The notes: generated by a model from the letters alone, not told the origin. 64,000 bases of DNA from Tessaracoccus aquimaris (GCF_001997345.1 NZ_CP019606.1:2232001-2296000), one strand, 5' to 3'; shown: positions 39,745 through 48,492, numbered from the stretch's first letter. Numbers and translations: made by a program.

Positions 39745-40479
39745 TCAGTCGGCAGACCCGACCGAGGCCACGAAGACGTACTCGGCGCCCGGCCGATCCG
39801 GGGCGTCGCGGACCTCTTCGACGACGAATCCTGCCGAGCGCAGCGACGACTCAAGCGCGTCCCTCGACCGGAACCGCAGTGTGGACGTCGAGTCGACCCG
39901 AACGCCGTCGCGGTGGAAGATCGTCGGCGACTCGAACGTGACGAGTTCCCCGTCGACAGAGGTCACCTCGGCCCAGTCCTCGACCGGCCCCTCGTGCGCG
40001 ACGTCGACGACCTGGCGGGTCGCCTCCTTCGTCCAGCCCTCCCACGCGCGACGCTCCGGAACCCGGGACTCGAAGACGAGCCTGCCGCCGGGCCGCAGCG
40101 CCTCCCGCGCGGCGGCGAGCGTGTCGGCCCACTGTTCGTCGGTCAGGAACACCTGCGCGACGTTTGCCGTCATGAACGCCAGGTCGACCTGCAGCGGCAG
40201 CACGTCGCGGGCAACGCCGTGCACGAACCGGACCCGGTCGGCATACGGCTTGCGTCGGGCGACCTCCAGCGACGCGAACGCCGGGTCGACGCCCACCACC
40301 GTGACCCCGTCGGCCGCGAGGCGGGTCGCGAGGGTGCCGGTGCCGCAGCCGATGTCGAGCACGTCGGTCGCGCCGAACTCAGCGACCATCGCGACGTACG
40401 CGTCGAGATCGCCACGGTCGGGGTCGAGCGGGTCGTAGACCGCCGCCAGGCGCGGATGGTCGAAGATCTGATCGGGCAT
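39745..40479 (-). CDS. SAM-dependent methyltransferase
   Basis: The 244-residue class I methyltransferase has the motif I loop VLDIGCGTGTLATRLAADGVTVVGVDPA (about 39-66), motif II around VRFVHGVARDVLPLQVDLAFMTANVAQVF, and the post-motif PGGRLVFESRVPERRAW. The pattern is close to small-molecule methyltransferases of the UbiE/COQ5 group. The substrate is unknown. ATG 40479 is preferred because the conserved N-terminal helix (MPDQIFDHPRLAAVYDPLDPDRGDLDAYVAM) begins there. Confidence 0.88.
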   Translation of the reverse strand: MPDQIFDHPRLAAVYDPLDPDRGDLDAYVAMVAEFGATDVLDIGCGTGTLATRLAADGVTVVGVDPAFASLEVARRKPYADRVRFVHGVARDVLPLQVDLAFMTANVAQVFLTDEQWADTLAAAREALRPGGRLVFESRVPERRAWEGWTKEATRQVVDVAHEGPVEDWAEVTSVDGELVTFESPTIFHRDGVRVDSTSTLRFRSRDALESSLRSAGFVVEEVRDAPDRPGAEYVFVASVGSAD

Positions 40480-40535
40480 GGGGCCGAGCTTACGAGGTGG
40501 GCCACGATCGTCGTCGTCGAGTGACACGATGGATC

Positions 40536-41108
40536 ATGGCCACCATCTTTTGCACGGCGACCTCGCTGGACGGGTTCATCGCCGACGACGCCGAGAGCCT
40601 CACGTGGCTCTTCAACACGCCCAACTGCGAGGGCGACCCGCAGGGCCGCTACGGCGACGACGCCACCCTCGACTTCGACCGCTTCATCGAGCGCGTCGGG
40701 TCGACCGTGATGGGGGTCAACACCCTCGAGTGGCTGAGGCGCGAGGCCCAGTCCTCCGGCAAACCCTTCGCATGGCCGTATGAGCAGCCCTCCTGGGTCG
40801 TCACGCACCGAGACGTCGAGGTGCCCGACGGCGTCAAACTCTTCCAGGGCGACGTCGCCGACCTGCACCCCCTGCTCGTCGAGGCGGCAGACGGCAGGGA
40901 CGTGTGGGTGATCGGCGGCGGCGACCTCGCGGGCCAGTTCGCCGACGCGGGCCTGCTCGACTACATGTGGGTCCACCTGACGCCGGTAACCCTCGGATCG
41001 GGCAGGCCGCTGATGCCCCGCAGGCTGCGACTGCACCGCGAGAACGTCGAACGCGACGGCCAGTTGACCGCCATGCTCTTCAGGGTCGTCGGGCCCGAAC
41101 CCGACTGA
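40536..41108 (+). CDS. Dihydrofolate reductase-like (RibD C-terminal domain) protein
   Basis: The 190-residue protein has ATIFCTATSLDGFIADDAES, the first strand of RibD_C/DHFR-like folds, followed by VGSTVMGVNTLEWL, PSWVVTHRDVEVPDGVKLFQGDV and the NADPH loop VWVIGGGDLAGQFADAGLLDYMWVHLTPVTLGSGRPLMP. These YwjB/YyaP-type reductases bind NADPH; their substrate is not known, and true folate reductase activity is unlikely. ATG 40536 precedes the conserved N-terminus. Confidence 0.9.
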   Translation: MATIFCTATSLDGFIADDAESLTWLFNTPNCEGDPQGRYGDDATLDFDRFIERVGSTVMGVNTLEWLRREAQSSGKPFAWPYEQPSWVVTHRDVEVPDGVKLFQGDVADLHPLLVEAADGRDVWVIGGGDLAGQFADAGLLDYMWVHLTPVTLGSGRPLMPRRLRLHRENVERDGQLTAMLFRVVGPEPD

Positions 41109-41143
41109 CCTCCACACCCGATCGTTTCGGCGGCGGGCGCGAC

Positions 41144-41216
41144 CTCCGGTAAAATGCCTCGCGGTGTGCCGGGAAGTCTGGTCGGCGCCGTCGGATCCCC
41201 GGCGGGACAGTCACCG
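41144..41216 (+). promoter_or_regulatory. Putative nhaA-I-type (Li+/Na+ related) riboswitch
   Basis: The leader of nhaA contains a conserved-looking core, AAAATGCCTCGCGGTGTGCC (41151-41170) then GGGAAGTCTGGTCGGCG, which resembles the nhaA-I RNA motif. Possible pairings: outer CCGGT (41146-41150) with ACCG (41213-41216); GCGGUG (41161-41166) with CGCCGU (41186-41191, two G-U pairs); CCGG (41169-41172) with CUGG (41178-41181) closing a GAAGU loop. nhaA-I RNAs are reported to respond to lithium and to control cation antiporters. Recognition is from memory of the motif. Confidence 0.6.
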
Positions 41217-41225
41217 AAAGGCACC

Positions 41226-42461
41226 ATGACCTCACCCATCACCCGGCTGCGCGACTTCGTCTCGCGCGAGTCGGTGGCAGGCATCCTCCTCCTGATCGCC
41301 GCGGCGCTCGCGCTGCTGTGGGCCAACTCGCCCTGGCGCTCCGCCTACTTCGACCTGTCGGCGATCACCGTCGGCCCGGCCGCGCTGCACCTCGACATGA
41401 GCCTGTCGCAATGGGCCGCCGACGGCCTTCTCGCGATCTTCTTCCTCGTGGTGGGCCTCGAACTCAAGCAGGAGATCGTCACTGGCAGCCTCCGCAACCC
41501 GAAACTGGCGGCGGTTCCCGTGTTCGCAGCGATCGGCGGCATGGCCGTCCCCGCGTTGGTCTTCGCGGCGGTGATCGCCGTGACCGGCGCGACCGACGCG
41601 CTCGGCGGTTGGGCCATCCCGACGGCAACCGACATCGCCTTCGCGCTCGCCGTCCTCGCCGTCTTCGGACGGGGCCTGCCGCGGGCCCTTCGCGTGTTCC
41701 TGCTGACCCTTGCCGTCGTCGACGACCTGCTCGCGATCATCGTCATCGCCGCGTTCTACACCTCCTCGCTGTCCCCCCTGTGGCTGGTGGTGTCGCTCGG
41801 CTGCGTCGCGCTGTTCGCGGTGCTCACCCGGATGGGCCGCACCCGCTGGTGGCTGCTGCTGCCCGTCGGGCTGCCGGCCTGGGGGTTCATGCATGCCTCC
41901 GGCGTGCACGCGACGATCGCGGGCGTGCTGCTCGGCCTCGTGGTGCCCGCCCGGGCGATCCATGGGGAGAGCGACTCCCGCTCGCACCGTTTCGCGCACG
42001 CGATCCAGCCGCTCTCCTCCGGGATCGTGGTGCCGGTCTTCGCGTTCTTCGCGGCCGGCGTCTCGCTGGTCGACGGCGACGGGCCGCTGGCCGTGCTGAG
42101 GCAACCGGTGCTGCTGGCGATCTTCCTGGGCCTTGTCGTCGGCAAGGTCGTTGGCGTGATGGGCACGACGGCGCTTGTCACCAAGCTCACCCCGCTGCGA
42201 CTACCCGACGCGGTCGGCCTGCGCGACCTGCTGCCCGTCGGCCTGCTCACCGGCATCGGGTTCACGGTCTCGCTCCTGATCGCGGAACTGTCGTTCCCGG
42301 ACGGTCCGCACACCGCGGCGGCGAAGTTCGCGATCCTCGCCGGATCGCTTGTCTCGGCGGCGCTCGGTGCCGTGGCGCTTCGCCGGTCGGCGCGCCTGAA
42401 GCGTTCCACCGACATGAACGAGGACGGCGTCGTCGACGTCGACACCGACCCGATCCCCTGA
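41226..42461 (+). CDS. nhaA: Na+/H+ antiporter NhaA
   Basis: The 411-residue protein exchanges Na+ or Li+ for protons across the cell membrane. The signature VVDDLLAIIVIAAFY holds the paired aspartates of the ion site; also WAIPTATDIAFALAVLAVFG, FMHASGVHATIAGVLLGLVVPAR and LLTGIGFTVSLLIAELSF are standard. ATG 41226 follows GAAAGGCACC; the frame is open further upstream but overlaps the riboswitch. The C-terminal tail DMNEDGVVDVDTDPIP has the form of an EF-hand/dockerin calcium loop (DxNxDGxVDxxD), which is not part of the usual NhaA fold. Confidence 0.95.
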   Translation: MTSPITRLRDFVSRESVAGILLLIAAALALLWANSPWRSAYFDLSAITVGPAALHLDMSLSQWAADGLLAIFFLVVGLELKQEIVTGSLRNPKLAAVPVFAAIGGMAVPALVFAAVIAVTGATDALGGWAIPTATDIAFALAVLAVFGRGLPRALRVFLLTLAVVDDLLAIIVIAAFYTSSLSPLWLVVSLGCVALFAVLTRMGRTRWWLLLPVGLPAWGFMHASGVHATIAGVLLGLVVPARAIHGESDSRSHRFAHAIQPLSSGIVVPVFAFFAAGVSLVDGDGPLAVLRQPVLLAIFLGLVVGKVVGVMGTTALVTKLTPLRLPDAVGLRDLLPVGLLTGIGFTVSLLIAELSFPDGPHTAAAKFAILAGSLVSAALGAVALRRSARLKRSTDMNEDGVVDVDTDPIP

Positions 42462-42483
42462 CCCGCTCGCCTAAGGTGTCGGG

Positions 42484-42927
42484 ATGGATCCCATCCCGTT
42501 CACCCCGGTCGATCACGACTTCCCCGGGTGGCCGATGCCGCCGTCTGTTCCCGCTGGCATGCGCCTCGAACTCAGCCGGGCGCGCCTTCTCGACGGGGAG
42601 GAGGCGCGCTTCGACGAGTGGATGGCGATGCTGCACGAGCGCTACGACGAGTGCCTCGCGACCCTTCCCCAGGAGCGGATGGCCTTCGAGGCGACGTTCC
42701 TGAACCGGGAGGCCGACGGCAGTTGGTGGATGTACCACCTGCAACTGATGGGCGAGGACTCCCCCGGCCTGGTGCTCGACAACGACCTTGACAGGGCTCA
42801 CCACGCGTTCGCCGTCGCGACCAAGCACCAGGGCTGGGAGGAGTTGCAGCCGAGGCTGCTGCTCGCGCCGCCGACGGTGCTGGCCGCGCTCGTCGAGGCG
42901 GCCCAACCGCCTGCCCAGCCGGGCTAG
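42484..42927 (+). CDS. DUF6176-like protein
   Basis: The 147-residue protein has a short unstructured start followed by MRLELSRARLLDGEEARFDEWMAMLHERYDECLATLPQERMAFEATFLNREADGSWWMYHLQLMGEDSP, which resembles the DUF6176 group (ABM-like ferredoxin fold). Function is unknown. It starts 22 bases after nhaA, so co-transcription is possible. Confidence 0.6.
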   Translation: MDPIPFTPVDHDFPGWPMPPSVPAGMRLELSRARLLDGEEARFDEWMAMLHERYDECLATLPQERMAFEATFLNREADGSWWMYHLQLMGEDSPGLVLDNDLDRAHHAFAVATKHQGWEELQPRLLLAPPTVLAALVEAAQPPAQPG

Positions 42928-42960
42928 TCGGCCCGGGCCGGCCGGTCCAGCGGAAGGGGG

Positions 42961-44349
42961 TCAGCTTGCCCGGGCGAGCCGGAGCCGACGCACGGGCGCG
43001 GGCTCTGGGGCGCCGTCGGGCTGCCCCATCAGCGCGCGACGCCAGCCGAACCAACTGACGGCGACCGGCAGCAGCGCGCCGACCCACGCGAACGGGGCGG
43101 CGAGCGCGACACCGAGGAAGCCGAGCGGGGCGACGAGCACCAGGCCGACGACAGCGCGCACGATCAGTTCCATGAACCCGGCGAGCGTCGGGATCGCGGT
43201 CGCGCCGAGGCCCTGGATGGCGTTGCGCAACACGAAGACGCTTGCCAGGATCGGGTAGAGCGCGCCCTGGACGATGAGGTAGTCGTGCGCAAGTCGGACG
43301 ACCTCCTGCTGGCCGTCGCCGACGAAGACCTGGACGATCGGCGTCCCGAGGAGCGCCACGACAAGGCCGAGCACGAGGGCAAGTGCCCACGTGACGAGGC
43401 TGGTGCGCCAGACACCGGCGCGGATCCGGCCCCACTTGCCCGCGCCGCGGTTCTGCGCGACGAACGTCGTCACGGCGACACCGAACGAGCCGAGCGGGGC
43501 GACGGCCAACTGGTCGACGCGCATCGCCGCGGTGAACGCGGCGACCGAGGTCGCGCCGAGACCGTTGACGGCATACTGCAGCACGACGGCGCCGATCGCG
43601 ATGACCGACATCTGGAAGCCCATGGCAAGGCCGGGGCGCACGGACTCGCCGAGCTCGCCGGGCTGCGACTTCCAGTCGGCGCGGCCGAGCCGAAGCTGGG
43701 GCATCCGGCGGGCGATCAGGATCACGCACAGGATCACGGAGACCAGTTGCGCCATCACTGTGGCGAGGGCCGCGCCGGGCACTCCCCATCCGAAGGCGCC
43801 GATGAACACGACCACGAGGATCACGTTCAGCACGCAACTGATGATCAGGAAGTAGAGCGGGGTCCGGCTGTCGCCGAGCGCCCGGATCGCCGAGGCGAGC
43901 AGGTTGTAGGCCATCACGATTGGCGCGCCTGCGAAGGAGACGATGAGGAACGCCTTCGCGTCGCCCATCAACTCATGCGGCGTCTGCATCAGCGTCAGCA
44001 GGTCCTTGGCACCGAGCACGCCGACCGCGGTGATCACGGCGGCGATGGCGGCCGAGACGCGGATGGCGTTGGCGAAGTGGCGCTTGAGCGCGGCGAGATC
44101 GCCGGCGCCATAGGCCTTGGCGATCGGGATGGCCAGGCCGCCCGCGGCGCCGAAGGTGAAGCCGAGCAGCAGGAACATCAGGCTGCCGGTCGCACCGACC
44201 GCCGCGAGGGCGTTGACGCCGAGCATTCGGCCGACGACCGCGGCGTCGGTGAACTGGTAGAGCTGCTGGAACAGGTTGCCGATGAGGAGGGGAAGGGTGA
44301 AGGCGACAATCACGCGGGTCGGCGAACCGACCGTAAGGTTGTTTGACAT
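42961..44349 (-). CDS. MATE-family multidrug efflux transporter
   Basis: The 462-residue protein has 12 predicted helices and the MATE repeat pattern. The first half begins TLPLLIGNLFQQLYQFTDAAVVGRMLGVNALAAVGATGSLMFLLLGFTFGAAGGLAIPIAKAYGAGD, and the second half VAAFTAAMRVDQLAVAPLGSFGVAVTTFVAQNRGAGKWGRIRAGVWRT. MATE proteins export cationic drugs and metabolites with Na+ or H+. The C-terminus carries a basic tail. ATG 44349 is the start. Confidence 0.93.
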   Translation of the reverse strand: MSNNLTVGSPTRVIVAFTLPLLIGNLFQQLYQFTDAAVVGRMLGVNALAAVGATGSLMFLLLGFTFGAAGGLAIPIAKAYGAGDLAALKRHFANAIRVSAAIAAVITAVGVLGAKDLLTLMQTPHELMGDAKAFLIVSFAGAPIVMAYNLLASAIRALGDSRTPLYFLIISCVLNVILVVVFIGAFGWGVPGAALATVMAQLVSVILCVILIARRMPQLRLGRADWKSQPGELGESVRPGLAMGFQMSVIAIGAVVLQYAVNGLGATSVAAFTAAMRVDQLAVAPLGSFGVAVTTFVAQNRGAGKWGRIRAGVWRTSLVTWALALVLGLVVALLGTPIVQVFVGDGQQEVVRLAHDYLIVQGALYPILASVFVLRNAIQGLGATAIPTLAGFMELIVRAVVGLVLVAPLGFLGVALAAPFAWVGALLPVAVSWFGWRRALMGQPDGAPEPAPVRRLRLARAS

Positions 44350-44509
44350 GGGTGTACTCGCGCGCTCAGATAGGGCTGGATGTAGAGAAGAGGAAGCTAT
44401 TTGTGGTTCCGTGAAATTAACTCGAACCGACCGATTAGCTTACGCCTCTTACCCCAGAGTGCAATTCGGGGTCGCCCGAACACTGCGGTCTTCGCGGTGG
44501 CGTGGGTGG

Positions 44510-44592
44510 GTTGAGCAGCATCCCCGACCCGATGGCGATGTGAGCGTTCACAGATGGCGTAACCAGCAACGAACACCGACTACTGCTCATCG
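44510..44592. repeat. 83-nt intergenic element, copy B
   Basis: It begins GTTGAGCAGCAT and ends CTACTGCTCATCG, with a 7-bp terminal inverted repeat (TGAGCAG/CTGCTCA), and matches copy A at 37404-37486 in length, ends and a few internal positions. It lies in the 482-base gap 44350-44831, which otherwise shows an AT-rich promoter-like stretch next to the MATE gene (44380-44460) and no gene I can support. Confidence 0.45.
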
Positions 44593-44831
44593 CGGGGGCC
44601 CTCCCCAGCGCCCGCCCCAAGGAGAGTCGTCGGCCCCGCCCAGGCGGGCCGACGTCGGGATCCCACTCGACGGGCAGGTCGACCCGAGCATCTGACGCAC
44701 GGCGCCGCCGCCGGAGGCGTCCCCTTCACCCGCGCCGGTAGCGTGCCGACGCCTCCGCGCGGGGTGCACCAACGGCCACCTCACCCGCAGCAGGGGAACC
44801 GGCTGACACCGTCAGTGCTTAAGCTCACCCC

Positions 44832-45251
44832 GTGCCCGCCGTTCAACTCACAGACCACGATCTGCCCACCTCCGACGAACTGGTCACGCTGTACTCCAGC
44901 GTCGGCTGGACGGCCTACACCCGCGACCCGGTCCGCCTGTTCGACGGGATCACCCGGTCGCTGCGGGTGGTGTGCGCACGCGAGGACGGCCGACTCGTCG
45001 GGTTGGCGCGCGTCGTCGGCGACGGGCTCACGATCGTCTACCTCCAGGACATCCTGGTCGCGCCGTCGCACCAGCGCGACGGGATCGGCAAGCGCCTGTT
45101 CGAACGCGTCCTCGAACCGTTCGACGAGGTCCGCCAGAAGGTCCTGATCACCGACGACGAACCGCGCCAGCGCGCCTTCTACGAGTCGATGGGATTCTCC
45201 GAGATTCGCGACCTCGATTCCAAGATCCACGCCTTCGTGAAGTTCAGCTGA
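44832..45251 (+). CDS. GNAT N-acetyltransferase
   Basis: The 139-residue protein has the GNAT core VGLARVVGDGLTIVYLQDILVAPSHQRDGIGKRLFERVLEPFDEVRQKVLITDDEPRQRAFYESMGF, including the Q/R-x-x-G-I-G-K acetyl-CoA loop. It resembles small acetyltransferases of the YpeA/PhnO group. Substrate unknown. GTG 44832 is the start. Its 3' end overlaps the convergent membrane-protein gene by eight bases. Confidence 0.88.
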   Translation: MPAVQLTDHDLPTSDELVTLYSSVGWTAYTRDPVRLFDGITRSLRVVCAREDGRLVGLARVVGDGLTIVYLQDILVAPSHQRDGIGKRLFERVLEPFDEVRQKVLITDDEPRQRAFYESMGFSEIRDLDSKIHAFVKFS

Positions 45252-45834
45252 CCCACGGCCAGCCCCAGCGGACCACATAGACGACGGCACCCGCCAGCGC
45301 GAACACCAACAGCGTTGCGCCCATGAACGGCCCGACGACGGCGCTCGTGGGGCCCTCGCGGCGACGCAGGGGGCCGATCACGAACAGCAGCCCGATCGTC
45401 TGCACGACACCGAGCGCCACGACTGACCAGTCGCCAAGGATGGCCAACCCGAGGGGGATGAAATGCAGCGCGACGGTGAGGGCGACCCACCAGGCGGCCC
45501 AACGTCCCTGCCCACGCCTTGCCAGGATCACGGCGCCGACTCCGGCGACGACGACCTCGACCGCCACAAGTACCCCGAACCAGGCCTCGCGGCCGGCGAG
45601 CACGCTTCCGTCGCTCCAGCGGGCGTACACCGCGTAGCCGAACAGCGCCGCCAGGGCGATTCCGACGACAGATCCGGCGCCGAGCAGCCCTCTGAGTCGC
45701 GGCGACGGGGCCTCCTGCGCCCACCCGAGCCACACGATCGTCATGAGCCCGAACCAGGCCGTCGTGAATGCCTGGTTCAGGGGGAACTCCGCGAGCATCG
45801 CTGCGATACCTCCGTTGTCGTCGGCCAATGCCAT
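45244..45834 (-). CDS. Six-helix integral membrane protein of unknown function
   Basis: The 196-residue protein has six hydrophobic segments (for example AFTTAWFGLMTIVWLGW, GLLGAGSVVGIALAALFGYAVYA, WFGVLVAVEVVVAGVGAVIL, WWVALTVALHFIPLGLAIL, VVALGVVQTIGLLFVIG, GATLLVFALAGAVVYVV). I do not recognise the family. A histidine-containing VALHFIPL segment lies in the fourth helix. ATG 45834 is the start. The 252-base gap upstream (45835-46086) holds no clear signal. Confidence 0.75.
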   Translation of the reverse strand: MALADDNGGIAAMLAEFPLNQAFTTAWFGLMTIVWLGWAQEAPSPRLRGLLGAGSVVGIALAALFGYAVYARWSDGSVLAGREAWFGVLVAVEVVVAGVGAVILARRGQGRWAAWWVALTVALHFIPLGLAILGDWSVVALGVVQTIGLLFVIGPLRRREGPTSAVVGPFMGATLLVFALAGAVVYVVRWGWPWVS

Positions 45835-46086
45835 TGCGGCAAGGGCCTTTCTCCACCCTTACACGGGCCCGGGTCAGAGACGCTTCCCGCCAGGGCTGGG
45901 CGGGAACCATTCGGACGGATCGGCCCGGGTTGGGGTTCAGCGGTATCGATGGCCCGATGCGAGAATCGCCATCGAGTCGACGCCTGCAGTGGCGACGCTC
46001 GACCTGCAGGTTGCGCGCATCTGGCCAACGACGGCTCCCGGGAAGGGACCGCTAGGCTGCGGGTTCACTGGCCGAAAGGGTGAGTC

Positions 46087-47631
46087 ATGGGCAAGGGTTG
46101 GGGCACGATTCTGGCGGCGGCGGCCGTGGTGGTGGCGGGATGCGCTCCCTCCCCCGATCTGAGGCCGCAACCCACCCCCTCGGATACGGTCCCGGGGACG
46201 ACCGCGCCTTCCGCCACGGACTCCCCGTCGGCCCCTGCCGAGCCCGAGCCTGTCGTCCCCGCGCCGCCACTGGAGGCGGCTGAACTCGCCACCTACGGCG
46301 GGGTTGCGACGCTCGTCGTCTCGGCCGGCTGCACCGGCACTCTGATCGAGACGGGTGTCGATACGGCGCCCGCCTATCTCCTCACCAACGGCCACTGCGT
46401 CGGCGTCGACGGGATGTCGGCCAACGACACCCTGATCGACTCCGAGGGCCAGGGCGAGGTCCGCTTCTTCAACGTCGCGGGCGGCGCCGAGAAGGTGCTC
46501 AGCGTGCCCGTCACGCGCTTCGAGTACGGCACAATGCGCGGCGTCGATGTCGGCATCGTCCGCGTGGACTCCACCCTCGGCGAACTCCGGGCCGCTGGCG
46601 CGGTGCCGCTCAAGATCGCCTCCGAGGCACCGGCCGAGGGCACACAGGTCGTCAACATCGCGTCCCCGACGCAGGGCGTCGCCGCCGATCAGCAGGTGCT
46701 CCGCAAGGGTGAGTGCACCCTGGGCGCCACGGTCGACCTGATCGAGCACAAGTGGCTGTGGCTCGACGCGCCCCGCACCGACTGCCCGGGCGTGCTGGGC
46801 GGCTCCTCCGGCTCCCCGATGATCGCCGACGGTGAGATCGTGTCGATCATCAACACCACCAACACCGGGGTACCCGCCGACAGGGGCGCGAGCTGCTACC
46901 TCGGCAAGCCGTGCGAGATCACCGCCGACGGGGCCGAGTTCGTGCCCAACAGCAGCTACGGCGTCGACATCGCTGGCATGGGCGCATGCTTCCCGGACGG
47001 CACGTTCGCGCTGGGCGACGACTGCCCGCTCGCGGCAGGGTCGCTGTCACGGGTCGGCGGAGGCGGCATCTACGGAGCCGACGGCACCGACGGTGGGGAC
47101 CGCCCCGCCGAACTGACGCTCGAGGCCGGGGGCGCGCAGGCAGTCGCCGTCGTGCAGGGGGTCCCGCTCAAGGACGCCAGGACCTGCACGGACCCGGCGA
47201 CCTACGACTCCGCCCCGATGATGACGCTCGAGGACGGCGTCGAGATCGCCAGCACCCCCGTCACGCTGCCCACCGCCAACGGCTTCGTTCTCGCCTGCGC
47301 CGCGGAACCGGGCAACGAGGAGGCCGCCGCCCGGTTCGTCTACTCGGTCGACACCGTCGCCCCCACGGAGGGTCCCAAGCTGAGCCAGACCCCGCTCGGC
47401 GAGGACGAACTGATGATCGACCCGCTGTTCGACATCCCAGACATCGCCGACATCCACCTCGTGTTCGGCCCTGTCGACGAGACGGACTGCTCGGACCGCT
47501 CTTCCTACTTCCCCTACCGTCGGCAGCCGTTGTTCTTCGCGCCGGAGGACCTGCCCGCCCGCTTCTGTGCCGTCGGCTTCGACATGGCGGGCAACGAGTC
47601 CCCGGTCACCGATCAGATCGTGGAGCGCTGA
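46087..47631 (+). CDS. Trypsin-like serine protease lipoprotein
   Basis: The 514-residue protein has a lipoprotein signal (GTILAAAAVVVAGC19) and a Pro/Ser/Thr-rich linker to about residue 60. A chymotrypsin-fold domain follows, with the triad H103 (LLTNGHCVG), D154 (RGVDVGIVRV) and S241 (GGSSGSPM). After about residue 340 comes a C-terminal beta-rich region with repeated units (LEAGGAQAVAVVQG..., DTVAPTEGPKLSQT, FGPVDETDCSDR), perhaps Ig-like or protein-binding. It is exported and membrane-anchored. ATG 46087 is preferred. Confidence 0.85.
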   Translation: MGKGWGTILAAAAVVVAGCAPSPDLRPQPTPSDTVPGTTAPSATDSPSAPAEPEPVVPAPPLEAAELATYGGVATLVVSAGCTGTLIETGVDTAPAYLLTNGHCVGVDGMSANDTLIDSEGQGEVRFFNVAGGAEKVLSVPVTRFEYGTMRGVDVGIVRVDSTLGELRAAGAVPLKIASEAPAEGTQVVNIASPTQGVAADQQVLRKGECTLGATVDLIEHKWLWLDAPRTDCPGVLGGSSGSPMIADGEIVSIINTTNTGVPADRGASCYLGKPCEITADGAEFVPNSSYGVDIAGMGACFPDGTFALGDDCPLAAGSLSRVGGGGIYGADGTDGGDRPAELTLEAGGAQAVAVVQGVPLKDARTCTDPATYDSAPMMTLEDGVEIASTPVTLPTANGFVLACAAEPGNEEAAARFVYSVDTVAPTEGPKLSQTPLGEDELMIDPLFDIPDIADIHLVFGPVDETDCSDRSSYFPYRRQPLFFAPEDLPARFCAVGFDMAGNESPVTDQIVER

Positions 47632-48055
47632 CCAGCGCCATCCGCAGCAGCGGATACGGCCTGCCCTGGTCGTCGAGGTCGCTCCGCCCGACGGTGTGAA
47701 ACCCGTTGGCGAGGTAGAAGCCGACCGCCTGCGGGTTCTGTTGGTTGACGTCTACCCGGTCGACGCCTTGACGCAACGCCCACCCCAGGAGCGTCGTCCC
47801 GACGCCGCGACCGCGGAAGTCGGCGTGCACGAACAGCATCTCCAGCGAGCCGCCCGCCACGCCGGCGAAGCCCACGATCCGGTCGGAGACGACGGCGGCG
47901 GCGAGCCTCACCTGCGGGAAGTAGTCGCTGGCCAGGTGCGACTCGATCCGGTCCCTGTCGTCGGCGGCCAGAAAGTCGTGGGTGGCGTCGACTGCGCTAC
48001 GCCACACGTCGACGAGCACCGGCCAGTCCTCGACGGTCGCGTCCCGCACCTCCAT
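47606..48055 (-). CDS. GNAT N-acetyltransferase
   Basis: The 149-residue protein starts MEVRDATVEDWPVLVDVWRSAVDATHDFLAADDRDRI and has the acetyl-CoA loop LEMLFVHADFRGRGVGTTLLGWAL and the typical end VDVNQQNPQAVGFYLANGFHTVGRS. The N-terminal pattern (W..AV..TH.FL...D....) is that of YjaB/PA4866-like acetyltransferases. Substrate unknown. ATG 48055 follows CGGGAGGGTGAC. It overlaps the serine protease gene tail-to-tail by 26 bases. Confidence 0.9.
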   Translation of the reverse strand: MEVRDATVEDWPVLVDVWRSAVDATHDFLAADDRDRIESHLASDYFPQVRLAAAVVSDRIVGFAGVAGGSLEMLFVHADFRGRGVGTTLLGWALRQGVDRVDVNQQNPQAVGFYLANGFHTVGRSDLDDQGRPYPLLRMALVSAPRSDR

Positions 48056-48162
48056 GTCACCCTCCCGTGCTCGGCGTTTCTGTCCACCGATCCTCCCAGA
48101 CCCCGCGTCCTCCGCGTCGCGCGTGCGTAGCGTTGCGCACGACCAACCACGAGGAGGCACCC

Positions 48163-48489
48163 ATGAGCACCTACCTGATCTCCTTCCCTGGCCCCGCGAT
48201 GCGGGTCGACCCCGAGGACCTGCCGCAGGTCTCGGCCGACGCCGACGCCGCCACCCGGGAGGCGCGCGACGCGGGGGTGCTGGTCTTCGCGGGCGGCATC
48301 GACAACGCGGTCGGCCCGGTGATGGTGGCCGCCGACGGCACGGTCACGGAAGGCACCTACCCGCAGACCCGCGAGTTCGACGGAGGGTTCACCGTCGTCG
48401 ACGTGGAGTCCAGAGAGGAGGCGCTGCGCTGGGCGGCCCGCTTCGCGCGGGCCTGCCGCTGCCCGCAGGAGGTCCGCGAGATCCGGTGA
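48163..48489 (+). CDS. YCII-like domain protein
   Basis: The 108-residue protein is of the YCII/DGPF type (dimeric alpha-beta barrel): YLISFPGPAMRVDPEDLPQVSADADAATREARDAGVLVFAGGIDNAVGPVMVAADGTVTEGTYPQTREFDGGFTVVDVESREEALRWAARFARACRCPQEVREIR. The conserved His/Asp pair expected in catalytic members is not obvious. Role unknown. ATG 48163 follows GAGGAGGCACCC. Confidence 0.85.
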   Translation: MSTYLISFPGPAMRVDPEDLPQVSADADAATREARDAGVLVFAGGIDNAVGPVMVAADGTVTEGTYPQTREFDGGFTVVDVESREEALRWAARFARACRCPQEVREIR

Positions 48490-48492
48490 GCC

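Noticed and set aside
41154..41225. Upstream start for NhaA at 41154
   Set aside because: It would translate the riboswitch-like leader; ATG 41226 has the proper RBS and the usual NhaA N-terminus.
44350..44831. Possible small gene in the gap after the MATE gene
   Set aside because: Frames such as 44587-44784 are Arg/Pro-rich without RBS; only the 83-base element and an AT-rich stretch are seen.
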